NCBI RefSeq assembly: GCF_005849285.1
Contig: NZ_CP040517.1
Coordinates: 626,501-690,500 of the forward strand
Source: Luteithermobacter gelatinilyticus
GTDB lineage: Bacteria; Pseudomonadota; Alphaproteobacteria; Sphingomonadales; Emcibacteraceae
DNA length: 64,000 bases
Reading direction: 5' to 3'
Each line of letters opens with the position of its first letter. Positions within the stretch are counted from its first letter, which is position 1. Positions 26,787 through 34,680 of the stretch are shown here, piece by piece. Under the pieces are notes generated by a model that worked only from the letters and a program-made list of their open reading frames with translations, was not told the origin of the DNA and made no database searches. A program made the translations under genes and the position numbers.

Positions 26787-27353
26787 TCAGCTCCGGTTGG
26801 CGCCGGGCACCCATTTGACATCTTTTGCGCCATTGTCATTGAGATGCCGGCTCATCACAAACAGATGGTCGGACAGCCGGTTGAGATATTTCACGGTTTC
26901 CGGGTTGATGTTCGCTTCCTCCGCCAGGCGGGTCGTGAGTCGTTCGGCCCGACGGGTGATGGTGCGGGCCAGATGCAGATAGGCGGCCGCGGGCGTCCCC
27001 CCAGGAAGGACAAAACTGTCCAGAGGCGGAATGTCCCGATTCATTGTGTCGATTTCCTGTTCCAGCCGTGTCACCTGCTCGGCGGTGATGCGCAGCGGTT
27101 CCCATTTATAGCTGTCCGCCAGGGGCGTGGACAGATCCGCCCCCAGATCGAACAGGTCATTTTGAATGCGCCCGAGCATCGCGTCCGGCTCGCCCGTGGT
27201 ATGCAGCCGTACGAGGCCCAGGGCAGCATTGGCTTCATCCACTGTGCCATAAGCCTCGATCCGCAGATCATGTTTCGGCAGGCGGGTGCCGTCGGCAAGC
27301 GAGGTTTGTCCCTTGTCGCCGCCGCGGGTATAGATTTTTGTCAGTTTGACCAT
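26787..27353 (-). CDS. Cob(I)yrinic acid a,c-diamide adenosyltransferase, PduO type
   Basis: 188 residues. Transfers the 5'-deoxyadenosyl group of ATP to cob(I)alamin to make adenosylcobalamin. The N-terminal ATP loop (YTRGGDKGQTSLADG), the EAYGTVDEANAALG block and the RRAERL motif are all in place. Length is that of the trimeric PduO family. Adenosylcobalamin is the cofactor of ethylmalonyl-CoA mutase at 34681, so this gene may serve that pathway, although the two are about 7 kb apart. The HIG1 gene lies 90 bases upstream on the same strand. Confidence 0.94.
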   Translation of the reverse strand: MVKLTKIYTRGGDKGQTSLADGTRLPKHDLRIEAYGTVDEANAALGLVRLHTTGEPDAMLGRIQNDLFDLGADLSTPLADSYKWEPLRITAEQVTRLEQEIDTMNRDIPPLDSFVLPGGTPAAAYLHLARTITRRAERLTTRLAEEANINPETVKYLNRLSDHLFVMSRHLNDNGAKDVKWVPGANRS

Positions 27354-27442
27354 AAACTGTTTTCCTTAATGATGTTGTGTCCCGGCGCGTTTGGGGGCGG
27401 GGGACAGACGATTGTTGGTTCCGAGATTAACAGGGAAGGCGC

Positions 27443-27634
27443 TTAAGCATACATCAGCAGATAAAGGACAATGAGCGCCAGGGTGACCCCTTGGGCGATG
27501 ACCCGGGCCCGCATTAGTTTATTGCCGTGTTTTTTGTTGAAATCTCCCCCCCGGCTCATGCTGAGCACACCGCCCAGCATGATTCCTCCGGTCACCACAA
27601 TACAGACAATGATGAGAATTTTGAGAAACAACAT
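27443..27634 (-). CDS. HIG1-domain twin transmembrane protein
   Basis: 63 residues with two hydrophobic helices (ILIIVCIVVTGGIMLGGVL and VIAQGVTLALIVLYLLMYA) joined by a basic loop with the HIG1-type segment LMRARVIAQG. Small proteins of this kind are common in alphaproteobacteria, often next to the cobalamin adenosyltransferase gene, and are related to mitochondrial respiratory supercomplex factors. A direct role here is not shown. Confidence 0.82.
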   Translation of the reverse strand: MLFLKILIIVCIVVTGGIMLGGVLSMSRGGDFNKKHGNKLMRARVIAQGVTLALIVLYLLMYA

Positions 27635-27863
27635 ACTATATTTCTTTCTTTTTTCAGAATTTTAATAATTTTTTTTGAGCCTGAACAGAATAAAAAAACA
27701 GATTTTACTCTAACGTTAATTATCCCTTGGAATTTTTGCAGGATTATATACAGTTTTCACCTCAGTCGGACGAACGTTTAAGTGACTCCTTGCGGGTTAT
27801 ATAGACCATATCCACTGACAGAGAAATATATAAAGCCGGAAAGGCGGTGTCTTCTACGGAGCA

Positions 27864-27911
27864 AGATAAAAAAAGGGCTGCTCAGGTCAGCGAATGCTTC
27901 GTGAGCAGCCC
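27864..27911 (-). terminator. Strong rho-independent terminator of an unannotated - strand transcript
   Basis: On the - strand GGGCTGCTCA pairs perfectly with TGAGCAGCCC (27911-27902 with 27884-27875), followed at once by TTTTTTTATC. It is not placed to serve any recognised gene: the nearest gene on this strand starts 230 bases further on. Confidence 0.8.
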
Positions 27912-28335
27912 CAGTTGGTATCTGTCAGAACCGCAGCCCGGATGCGTAATACCGGGATGATGGTCCTGATGGGGATATTTCAGACGCCGGGGTGCCCAGT
28001 ACGGGGGATCCCGGCGAAACCTTTTGTGCTCAACCGCGCCTTGCCAAGGCGGTTTGCCCTCAGCCCGTCTCAGGACCACGTTGGGGCAGAGCCAGTCTAC
28101 ATCAACATAATTCTACCAGATGCCCAGCGGTTTCAGGAACCTATTTTTCCGCTTTGTTGGCCATGATTTCCTCATGGATCTCCCGGATGAATATTCCGGC
28201 GCATCTGTATCTTTTGTTTCTTGTGCTCCTCTTAACACAGGCGTGAGGGGTTGTTCAAGCGAATAACAGACGAAAACGGCGTTTTATTTGATTGATGTGA
28301 CCATAAATAGAATAAAGTACTGATTTTGGTAGATA
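27868..28335 (-). ncRNA. Putative transcript of about 470 nt, non-coding or decayed gene
   Basis: Bounded by a promoter-like pair at 28370-28342 and the strong terminator at 27864-27911, with no family-like ORF. Features in transcript order: a frame without a start codon ending REIHEEIMANKAEK at the stop at 28143-28141, which could be the tail of a lost gene or a tiny ORF (MANKAEK, with AGGA 6 bases ahead); a stem-rich part with CGCCTT/AAGGCG; then the conserved two-helix element at 27974-27909 running into the terminator. It lacks hallmarks of RNase P RNA, tmRNA or SRP RNA. The 65-residue frame 28079-27882 resembles nothing known and I do not call it a gene. Confidence 0.35.
27909..27974 (-). 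ncRNA. Conserved structured RNA element, copy A
   Basis: On the - strand: CCCCA, UCAGGACC, a hairpin-bearing insert, GGUUCUGA, the bulge CAGAUACCAAC, then UGGGG. The outer 5 bp and inner 8 bp (one G.U) form a stem with a one-sided internal loop. The same plan recurs at 31289-31341. The final GGG is shared with the terminator stem, so the outer helix and the terminator partly compete. Confidence 0.5.
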
Positions 28336-28341
28336 AAGTGA

Positions 28342-28370
28342 ATATTATTCTGCATATGTGAGGTGTACAA
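28342..28370 (-). promoter_or_regulatory. Sigma-70-like promoter for the 27868-28335 transcript
   Basis: TTGTAC (28370-28365), 17-base spacer, TAATAT (28347-28342) on the - strand. It abuts palindromic repeat copy 5. Predicted start near 28335. Confidence 0.45.
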
Positions 28371-28374
28371 TCAC

Positions 28375-28412
28375 TAGAGTGAATTGTGGATAGGTTGGCT
28401 CAATTCACTCTA
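28375..28412 (+). repeat. Palindromic intergenic repeat, copy 5 (complete)
   Basis: 38 bp with perfect 12-bp arms TAGAGTGAATTG/CAATTCACTCTA and the loop TGGATAGGTTGGCT. Serves as a reference copy. Confidence 0.9.
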
Positions 28413-28809
28413 ACGCCTGTTTTGGGACGCGCCTCATGATATTTTGTCCAAGGGCTTTTTCTGGCGTCTTTGAATCCGGGAAAAAGCCGGGCGTCACTTT
28501 GACGGAGAAAATTTTTCTCAACCGTCATTCTAACGGATCTTTCCCCACTTTGTCAGGTTTGATCCGTCGTTTTCATGCACGAAAATATAAATACGTCATC
28601 AGAGACGAGCCAAATACCGTCCTTGACGGGGGAATGCACAGATTTGGCAACAGGCTGAGTTGATGGTCAAAAAAGCTAAATAACGCAAAAGGGTTGAATA
28701 ACGTCAGGATATTACCCTGGACGAAGAACACAGCAAAGACCCAACCATAGAATAAACACCAAGATAAGTAAGCCAGAATAAGTAAGCCAGAATAAGTAAG
28801 GATGTAGGG
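28413..28809 (+). promoter_or_regulatory. Leader region of the saccharopine dehydrogenase genes
   Basis: 397 bases with no supported gene. It has two consecutive hairpins: GGCTTTTTC/GAAAAAGCC (28453-28461 with 28480-28488) and TGACGG...CCGTCA with an inner AGAAAA/TTTTTCT (28500-28527). A small CCGTC/GACGG stem follows near 28618. The tandem repeat at 28763-28802 leads into the ribosome site. A short + frame at 28436-28663 has no ribosome site or resemblance. No promoter is assigned. Confidence 0.35.
28763..28802 (+). repeat. 13/14-base tandem repeat abutting the ribosome site
   Basis: GATAAGTAAGCCA, GAATAAGTAAGCCA and GAATAAGTAAGGA in a row; the last unit supplies AAGGA, 8 bases before the start codon at 28810. 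Copy number changes would move or duplicate the ribosome site. Confidence 0.85.
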
Positions 28810-29928
28810 ATGTCAGAAGTTATTTTATGGTTACGCGATGAAAGTCGTCTGACGGAAAGCCGCACGCCGCTTTTGCCGCAAGGTGCGCGTGAGCTTATCG
28901 AAGCGGGCATGACGGTTGTTGTGGAACGCTCCCGGAAACGTGTTTTTGCGGATGAGGCTTATGAACAGGCCGGGTGTCGCATGGTTCCGGCAGGAAGCTG
29001 GGTCGATGCGCCGGCAGAGGCCGTGATTCTGGGATTGAAGGAATTGCCGAAAACCCCCCGCCTTTTGCGCCATAAGCACATCTTTTTTGCCCATGCCTTC
29101 AAGGAACAGAACGGCTGGGCAGATCTGCTGAGCCGTTTTGTGGAAGGGGGCGGTGAGGTGCTGGACATCGAGTATATGGTGGACGAGGCGGGCCGCCGTG
29201 TTGTCGCCTTTGGATACTGGGCGGGGTATATGGGTGCGGCGCTGGCGCTGATGCAGTGGTATGACCGTCAAAGCGGCTATGGGCCGGCAGATCAGGGATT
29301 TGGCGGTGGACGGCCCATTCTGGATGACGGGCTGGCCCCGTTTGAAAATGCAGCGGCGCTGGATGCGCGTATCCTGTCCCGCAACAAAACCGGTGTGAAA
29401 CCGAAGGTTCTGGTGATCGGTGCGGGAGGGCGCAGCGGCAAGGGGGCCAGGGACCTGTTCCGCCGTCACGGAATCGAGGTGACGGGCTGGGGGCGGGCGG
29501 AAACCGCCAAGCTTGACCGGGCGGCGCTTCTGTCCCATGACATTGTGGTCAATTGTGTCTATGTGTCGGAAAAAATTGAACCGTTTATTCGTCCCGAAGA
29601 TCTTGAAAAGGACAGGACACTCAAGGTCATCAGCGACGTGTCCTGCGATCCTTACGGAGAATATAACCCGCTGCCGCTTTATACGGCGCCGACTTCCTGG
29701 GACAAACCGTACCTTACCCTCGGCCATAACGGCAGCGCCGTGGACCTGATTGCCATTGACAATCTGCCGTCCCTGTTGCCACGGGAAGCCAGTGTCGAGT
29801 TTGCGGGTCTGCTTCTGCCCTATCTGAAAACCCTGCCCAAGCGGCATCAGGATCCGGTCTGGCAGGCGTCCGAACTGGCCTTTCACAAGGCCTGCCAGGC
29901 TTTAGAGCAGGCCTGTTCACATATATAA
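28810..29928 (+). CDS. Saccharopine dehydrogenase, NAD+, L-lysine-forming type (LYS1-like)
   Basis: 372 residues, the length of fungal LYS1. It interconverts saccharopine with lysine and 2-oxoglutarate, using NAD(H). The N-terminal alanine-dehydrogenase-like domain (LWLRDESRLTESRTPLLP with the substrate Arg and Lys region), GLKELP, and a Rossmann motif VLVIGAGGRSGKGARDLF (about 198-215) are present. Together with the next gene it forms the two-step saccharopine route between lysine and aminoadipate semialdehyde. In a bacterium with the usual diaminopimelate route, breakdown is the likelier direction; that is inference. Confidence 0.88.
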   Translation: MSEVILWLRDESRLTESRTPLLPQGARELIEAGMTVVVERSRKRVFADEAYEQAGCRMVPAGSWVDAPAEAVILGLKELPKTPRLLRHKHIFFAHAFKEQNGWADLLSRFVEGGGEVLDIEYMVDEAGRRVVAFGYWAGYMGAALALMQWYDRQSGYGPADQGFGGGRPILDDGLAPFENAAALDARILSRNKTGVKPKVLVIGAGGRSGKGARDLFRRHGIEVTGWGRAETAKLDRAALLSHDIVVNCVYVSEKIEPFIRPEDLEKDRTLKVISDVSCDPYGEYNPLPLYTAPTSWDKPYLTLGHNGSAVDLIAIDNLPSLLPREASVEFAGLLLPYLKTLPKRHQDPVWQASELAFHKACQALEQACSHI

Positions 29929-29964
29929 CCCTATTATCAATCATCCATAAATCAGGGGTACCTT

Positions 29965-31140
29965 ATGGTTTCTACAGTGACGCCCACGGCATCCATACAT
30001 TGGGTCGGGGCCGGTTTGTCCTCCGGGCCCGGCATTGTTGATCTGGCGGACAGTTTCGGAAAAATCCATGTCTGGGACATGACGCCGGAAAGGGTTGATG
30101 CCTTGCGCGCCCATCTCAGCCCCGGGGCGGAGATTGATTTTCTCCGGCTGGACCTGGGAGATGAGCTGTCCGTGGCGCGGTTTCAAAACCGGGTTCAGGC
30201 CGGGGATGTGGTGGTATCCATGTTGCCGGCCGCCCTGCATGTGCAGCTGGCGCGGCTGGCGTTGGAAAAAGGTGCTCATCTGGTGACCTCCAGTTATCTT
30301 TCGGATGATATGCGGGCGCTCAACGACCTGGCCTGCCAACAAGGGGGCTGTGTGATCAATGAAGTGGGGTTGGATCCCGGACTGGATCATCTGTTTGCCC
30401 ATGTGTTGGTGGATGAGGCGCGCCGCGCCGGTGTTCTGGGACAGGGCCGCGAGATCGACTTTGTGTCCTATTGCGGGGGGGTGCCGGTGGAAAAGTCGGA
30501 CTTCACCTATAAATTCAGCTGGACGCCGCTTGGGGTGCTGACGGCCTTGAAAAATGAAGCCCGTCTGATCAGGGATCATGAGGAATACCGGGTCGCCAAG
30601 GCCTGGCAGGCCGTCTCTGAATTGCAGGTGGATGGGGAGACCTTCGAAGTCTACCCCAATCGCGACAGCATTCCTTATATTCGTGAATATGGGCTGGAGA
30701 AGGAAACAAATCTGAAAGGATTTGTGCGCGGCACTTTGCGGTTGGAAGGCTGGAAAGCGGCCTGGAAAGATATTTTTGCCCGGGTCGAGACGGCCGGTCC
30801 GGAGGAACTTAAGGAGTTGTCGGACAAATTATGGCGCGACTATGCCTATGCCGCGGGCGAACAGGATCGGGTGGTACTGCATGTAGCGCTCCGGGCGCTG
30901 GGCAAAGACGGTCAGGACTGGAACGCCTCGCTCACCCTTGATGAAGTGGGCAGCGGCTGGAAAAGCGCCATGGCATCCACTGTGTCGCTCACCGTAGCTC
31001 AGACGGTCAAGGCGGTGCTCGCTGGGCGTATGCCGCCGGGGGTGCAGGCGGGGCTGCATGACGTGGCGGAGGCCCGGCGCTGGCTGGATAATCTGCGCGA
31101 ACGGGGCCTGAGTGTTCGGGCGCAAAATGTGACGTTATAG
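29965..31140 (+). CDS. Saccharopine dehydrogenase, L-glutamate-forming type (LYS9-like)
   Basis: 391 residues. It begins with a nucleotide-binding fold (IHWVGAGLSSGPGIVDLA) and continues with the C-terminal saccharopine dehydrogenase domain (NEVGLDPGLDHLFAH, SYCGGVPVEKSDFTYKFSWTPLG). It would oxidise saccharopine to glutamate and 2-aminoadipate 6-semialdehyde. GVPVEKSDF is a hallmark of the family. It starts 36 bases after the LYS1-like gene, in one operon. The glycine pattern GAGLSSGP is a slightly loosened dinucleotide motif. No aminoadipate semialdehyde dehydrogenase is adjacent; the aldehyde dehydrogenase at 46370 is a possible but unsupported partner. Confidence 0.88.
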   Translation: MVSTVTPTASIHWVGAGLSSGPGIVDLADSFGKIHVWDMTPERVDALRAHLSPGAEIDFLRLDLGDELSVARFQNRVQAGDVVVSMLPAALHVQLARLALEKGAHLVTSSYLSDDMRALNDLACQQGGCVINEVGLDPGLDHLFAHVLVDEARRAGVLGQGREIDFVSYCGGVPVEKSDFTYKFSWTPLGVLTALKNEARLIRDHEEYRVAKAWQAVSELQVDGETFEVYPNRDSIPYIREYGLEKETNLKGFVRGTLRLEGWKAAWKDIFARVETAGPEELKELSDKLWRDYAYAAGEQDRVVLHVALRALGKDGQDWNASLTLDEVGSGWKSAMASTVSLTVAQTVKAVLAGRMPPGVQAGLHDVAEARRWLDNLRERGLSVRAQNVTL

Positions 31141-31148
31141 GGGGGGAG

Positions 31149-31186
31149 TAGAGTGAATTGAGCCAACCTATTCACAATTCACTCTA
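31149..31186 (-). repeat. Palindromic intergenic repeat, copy 6 (complete, reverse orientation)
   Basis: 38 bp with perfect 12-bp arms; the loop AGCCAACCTATTCA is the reverse complement of the copy 5 type. It lies 8 bases after the LYS9-like stop, between converging genes. Confidence 0.9.
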
Positions 31187-31251
31187 GCAATCGGAGAGGC
31201 CGCCTCGCAAGGCCGTAACCCGGGCGTGGCAATCCATAAGACAGTTTTCCG

Positions 31252-31288
31252 CCAAAGAAAAGACCGCCGAAGAAAAATCTTCAGGCGG
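31252..31288 (-). terminator. Terminator of the ccr-mcd operon
   Basis: On the - strand CCGCC-T-GAAGA pairs with TCTTC-GGCGG around TTTT, followed by TCTTTTCTTT. About 110 bases after the mcd stop. Confidence 0.75.
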
Positions 31289-31341
31289 CCCAGTTGGTTA
31301 TGTCAGAACCGTCTGTTGCATGACATCAGGTTCTGAGGGGG
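31289..31341 (-). ncRNA. Conserved structured RNA element, copy B, in the mcd 3' region
   Basis: On the - strand: CCCCC, UCAGAACC, an 18-base apical part, GGUUCUGA, bulge CAUAACCAAC, then UGGG, followed directly by the terminator. Same order and same bulge sequence as copy A at 27909-27974; the inner stem has A-U where copy A has G.U. It begins about 54 bases after the mcd stop codon, so it is a 3' untranslated element or a processed small RNA. Confidence 0.5.
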
Positions 31342-31394
31342 ATAACTTGTGTGTCAGATCCGGTCTGCAATATCTTGTGCCGTTGTCAGCGGCG

Positions 31395-33038
31395 TCAGCC
31401 CAGAAGCCGCCGGGCGATCACATCCGCCTGAATTTCCGCGGCCCCTTCAAAAATATTCAGGATTCGCGCATCACACAGCACCCGGCTGATGGGATATTCC
31501 AGGGCGTAGCCGTTGCCGCCATGAATTTGCAGGGCATTGTCGGCCGTGGACCAGGCGACGCGCGCGCCTAGAAGTTTGGCCATGCCGGCTTCAAGATCAC
31601 AGCGCTTGTCTTCATCCTTTTGCCGGGCGGCATGATAGGTCAGCTGACGGGTCATCATGATTTCCACCACGGCGAGAGCGATCTTGCCGTGCACCCGGGG
31701 AAAATTGAAAATGGGCTGGCCGAACTGGATGCGTTCAAGAGCATAGCGCAACCCCAGTTCCAGGGCGTTCTGAGCCACACCCAGCGCGCGGGCCGCAGTC
31801 TGGATCCGGGCGCTTTCAAAGGTGGTCATGAGCTGCTTGAAGCCCTTGCCTTCTTCGCCACCCAGGAGGTTTTCAGCCTTGACCTCGAAATTATCAAAGC
31901 CCAGCTCGAATTCCTTCATGCCGCGATAGCCGAGGACCTCGATCTCCCCCCCGGTCATGCCTTCAGACGGGAAGGGGGTTTCGTCAGTACCGCGCTGTTT
32001 TTCGGCCAGAAACATGCTCAGCCCCTTATAGCCCGGTTCGTTCGGGTTGGTACGGGCCAGCAGGGTCATGACATCGGCGCGGGCCGCATGGGTGATCCAG
32101 GTTTTGTTGCCGGTGATCTTGTAAACATCGCCGTCACGCACGGCACGGGTTTTCAGCGATCCCAGATCGGAGCCCGTATTGGGTTCCGTAAAGACCGCGG
32201 TGGGCAGAATTTCCCCGGTGGCGATTTTCGGCAGCCAATATTTTTTCTGGTCTTCAGTGCCGCCGCCCATGATAAGTTCCGCGGCAATTTCCGAACGGGT
32301 GCCGAGCGAACCGACGCCGATATACCCGCGGCTGAGCTCTTCGGAGACGATACACATGCTGGTCTTGCCAAGGCCGGATCCGCCATATTCTTCGGGAATG
32401 GTCAGGCCAAAGACGCCCATTTCACTCATCTTTTCGATGATTTCCATGGGAATGTAATCGTCTTTTTCATGCCAGTGATGGGCATGGGGCATTACTTCCT
32501 CATTGGCAAAACGGCGGAACTGATCGCGGATCATCTCATACATATCATCCAGACCGAGATTGCCGAAGGCGCCACTGTCCAGGCTGTGTTCCACCAGCCG
32601 GGCGATTTTTTCCCGGTTTGCCGCCGTATTGCCTTCCCGGATCAGGGTTTGCACTTCCGTCGTGGCAAAGGCAGCAATCTTGTCTTCGGGAACCCACATG
32701 TCCCTGGGGCGGATAATCTCGCCCTGGCTCATGGGAATACCGCCCATGATTTGGGCCAGATATTCCCCGAACCCGACCCTGAGAATCAGTTCCTCAAGTT
32801 CCCCAAACTTGCCGTCGCGATCAAGAGTTCGGGCCCAGTTCAGCGTTTCGCGCAGGGTTTCCACATAGGTGGCGAGCCAGGAAAAGCCGTGGGCCTCGAA
32901 TTGATATTGCTGCATCAGTTTGCGGTCCAGACGGCCGTCCTTGACCAGATGGGCCCGCAGAGCTTTCCGTGCCGCTTCAACCAGTGTACCGGCCGCGGCC
33001 AGGGCTGCGTCGCATTGGGTAAATAATAAACCGCTCAT
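31395..33038 (-). CDS. mcd: (2S)-methylsuccinyl-CoA dehydrogenase (acyl-CoA dehydrogenase family)
   Basis: 547 residues, about 150 longer at the N-terminus than ordinary acyl-CoA dehydrogenases, which is typical of Mcd. It oxidises (2S)-methylsuccinyl-CoA to mesaconyl-CoA using FAD in the ethylmalonyl-CoA pathway. Family marks: TAVFTEPNTGSDLGSLKTRA, KTWITHAARADVMTLLAR, the RIQTAARALGVAQNALE block, and NALQIHGGNGYALEYPISR near the end with INFEGAAEIQ-type FEGAAEIQADVIARRLLG closing the protein. It follows ccr by 12 bases on the same strand, which fixes the assignment. A short structured RNA and a terminator follow. Confidence 0.92.
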   Translation of the reverse strand: MSGLLFTQCDAALAAAGTLVEAARKALRAHLVKDGRLDRKLMQQYQFEAHGFSWLATYVETLRETLNWARTLDRDGKFGELEELILRVGFGEYLAQIMGGIPMSQGEIIRPRDMWVPEDKIAAFATTEVQTLIREGNTAANREKIARLVEHSLDSGAFGNLGLDDMYEMIRDQFRRFANEEVMPHAHHWHEKDDYIPMEIIEKMSEMGVFGLTIPEEYGGSGLGKTSMCIVSEELSRGYIGVGSLGTRSEIAAELIMGGGTEDQKKYWLPKIATGEILPTAVFTEPNTGSDLGSLKTRAVRDGDVYKITGNKTWITHAARADVMTLLARTNPNEPGYKGLSMFLAEKQRGTDETPFPSEGMTGGEIEVLGYRGMKEFELGFDNFEVKAENLLGGEEGKGFKQLMTTFESARIQTAARALGVAQNALELGLRYALERIQFGQPIFNFPRVHGKIALAVVEIMMTRQLTYHAARQKDEDKRCDLEAGMAKLLGARVAWSTADNALQIHGGNGYALEYPISRVLCDARILNIFEGAAEIQADVIARRLLG

Positions 33039-33050
33039 AGGTGACTGACC

Positions 33051-34361
33051 TTATCCGTTATTGCCGGCTTCAACGGCGTCTTCAAATGTGTGCAGCCCCG
33101 GCCGTTTGGCAGAGACCAGAACAGCCATATTGCCGGGTTTGTGCTGGTTTTTCCACATTTTGGTATGGGCCCGCGGGATATCTTCCCAAGAAAACACTTC
33201 GGACATGCAGGGGTCAATCCGCCGCTCAATCACCAGCTGGTTGGCCTGGGAGGCCTGTTTCAGATTGGCAAAATGGCTGCCCTGGATCCGTTTCTGACGC
33301 ATCCACACGAAACGGGCGTCAAAGGTCAGGTTGTAACCGGTGGTGCCGGCGCAGAAGACGACCATGCCGCCGCGTTTGACCACAAAACAGGAGACGGGGA
33401 ACGTGGCCTCGCCAGGATGCTCAAAGACAAAATCCACATCCTTGCCTTTGCCGGTGATGTCCCAGATGGCCTTGCCGAATTTACGCACCCGTTTCATATA
33501 ATCGCCGTAAACCTGCTGGTCCGTTACCGGCGGCAATTGACCCCAGCAATCGAAATCCTTTCGGTTGATCACCCCCTTGGCGCCCAGCGACATGACAAAA
33601 TCCCGCTTGTCCTCATCGGATATCACGCCGATGGCGTGCGCTCCGGCAGTAGCAATCAGTTGGATGGCCATGGACCCCAGGCCCCCGGAGGCGCCCCAGA
33701 CCAGAACGTTATGGCCGGGCCGCAGGATATGCGGACGATGGCCGAACAGCATGCGATAGGCAGTGGCCAGGGTGAGCGTGTAACAGGCGCTTTCTTCCCA
33801 GGTCAGATGTTTGGGCCGGGGCATCAGCTGACGGGCCTGCACCTTGGCAAACTGGGCAAAGCTGCCGTCCGGGGTTTCGTACCCCCAGATCCGCTGGCTG
33901 GGGGAATACATGGGGTCGCCGCCGTTACATTCCTCATCATCACCGTCGTCCTGGTTACAATGGACCACAACTTCGTCGCCGACCTTGAAACGTTTTACCC
34001 GGCGGCCGACTTTATAAACAATACCCGAGGCGTCGGACCCGGCAATGTGATAATCCGCCCCGTGCACGTCAAAGACGGACATGGGCACGCCGAGGCCGGC
34101 CCAGACGCCGTTGTAATTCACGCCGGCGGCCATCACCAGAATCAGGACTTCATCGGCTTCCAGTTCGGGGACGTCGACGATCTCCTGCTGGAAGGCCTGT
34201 TCCGGCGGACCGTGCCGTTCGCGGCGAATCGTCCAGGCATACATTTTTTTCGGAACATGGCCGAGCGGGGGAATCTCCCCGACTTCGTACAGGTCCTTTT
34301 TTACGAACTTTCCTTCAAGCGTTTCGCGTTCTTGGATTTCTTCCTGTGTCAGCTGAGTCAT
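33051..34361 (-). CDS. ccr: Crotonyl-CoA carboxylase/reductase
   Basis: 436 residues, medium-chain reductase fold, full length for Ccr. It reduces crotonyl-CoA with NADPH while fixing CO2 to give (2S)-ethylmalonyl-CoA, the key step of the ethylmalonyl-CoA pathway. The NADPH site VLVWGASGGLGSMAIQL, the specific insert VVHCNQDDGDDEECNGGDPM and the WGYETPDGSFAQF block mark the subfamily. The Asn of AAGVNYNGVWAG, the Glu of GYETPDG and the His of GSHFANL probably correspond to the CO2-pocket residues known in this family. GAGGGA stands about 6 bases before the ATG. mcd follows 12 bases later; ecm is divergent across a shared 319-base control region. Confidence 0.95.
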   Translation of the reverse strand: MTQLTQEEIQERETLEGKFVKKDLYEVGEIPPLGHVPKKMYAWTIRRERHGPPEQAFQQEIVDVPELEADEVLILVMAAGVNYNGVWAGLGVPMSVFDVHGADYHIAGSDASGIVYKVGRRVKRFKVGDEVVVHCNQDDGDDEECNGGDPMYSPSQRIWGYETPDGSFAQFAKVQARQLMPRPKHLTWEESACYTLTLATAYRMLFGHRPHILRPGHNVLVWGASGGLGSMAIQLIATAGAHAIGVISDEDKRDFVMSLGAKGVINRKDFDCWGQLPPVTDQQVYGDYMKRVRKFGKAIWDITGKGKDVDFVFEHPGEATFPVSCFVVKRGGMVVFCAGTTGYNLTFDARFVWMRQKRIQGSHFANLKQASQANQLVIERRIDPCMSEVFSWEDIPRAHTKMWKNQHKPGNMAVLVSAKRPGLHTFEDAVEAGNNG

Positions 34362-34680
34362 CTTGGTCCCTCAATAAGCTACTGGTTAACAGTAATATTC
34401 CCACCCCGACATGCTATATGCGCTGCAGCATAATGAGTTTTCCGCCCGTGTCGTTTTCGCAGAAAAACCTTGCATATGGGGGACTTCTTTCGCCTTCTGT
34501 TCAGTACCGTCTTGTGTTATAGTTTGATGGTATTTTTTATTGCAATGCAACAATAATTATATTATTTCTTCCTCTGCGTCTAGAAAGAAATTTTATTTTA
34601 TCGGTTTTTCCTTCGCGGAAACTAAAAATCAAACTAAACAAGTGTTTTAATGCTGCTATGCAGTATCAAGGGAGAATGAC
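34362..34680. promoter_or_regulatory. Divergent ccr/ecm control region
   Basis: 319 bases between the start codons of ccr (-) and ecm (+), AT-rich in its centre. It holds TTGCA-A-TGCAA at 34540-34550, an inverted repeat of the TGCA-rich type bound by some acyl-CoA-responsive or PHA-related regulators in alphaproteobacteria. A TATAGT hexamer at 34518-34523 is the best -10 candidate on the + strand but lacks a good -35. Nothing else recognised. Confidence 0.4.

Noticed and set aside
27868-28335. RNase P RNA, tmRNA or SRP RNA
   Set aside because: The GAGGAAAGTCC core, the tag-coding region and the SRP GGAAGCAGCC-type loop are not found.
28436-28663. 75-codon frame upstream of the saccharopine genes
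   Set aside because: No ribosome site, no resemblance, and it crosses two hairpins and gene-free DNA.
31289-31341. tRNA-like D-arm (CAGTTGGTTA) on the + strand
   Set aside because: No acceptor stem, T-arm or anticodon arm fits around it; pairing and terminator favour a structured RNA on the - strand.
31620-33026. 468-codon open frame antisense to mcd
   Set aside because: Shadow of a long real gene; composition unlike a folded protein and no start signal.
33090-34433. 447-codon open frame antisense to ccr
   Set aside because: It mirrors the GC-rich third positions of ccr, has no family motifs or ribosome site, and ccr is certain.
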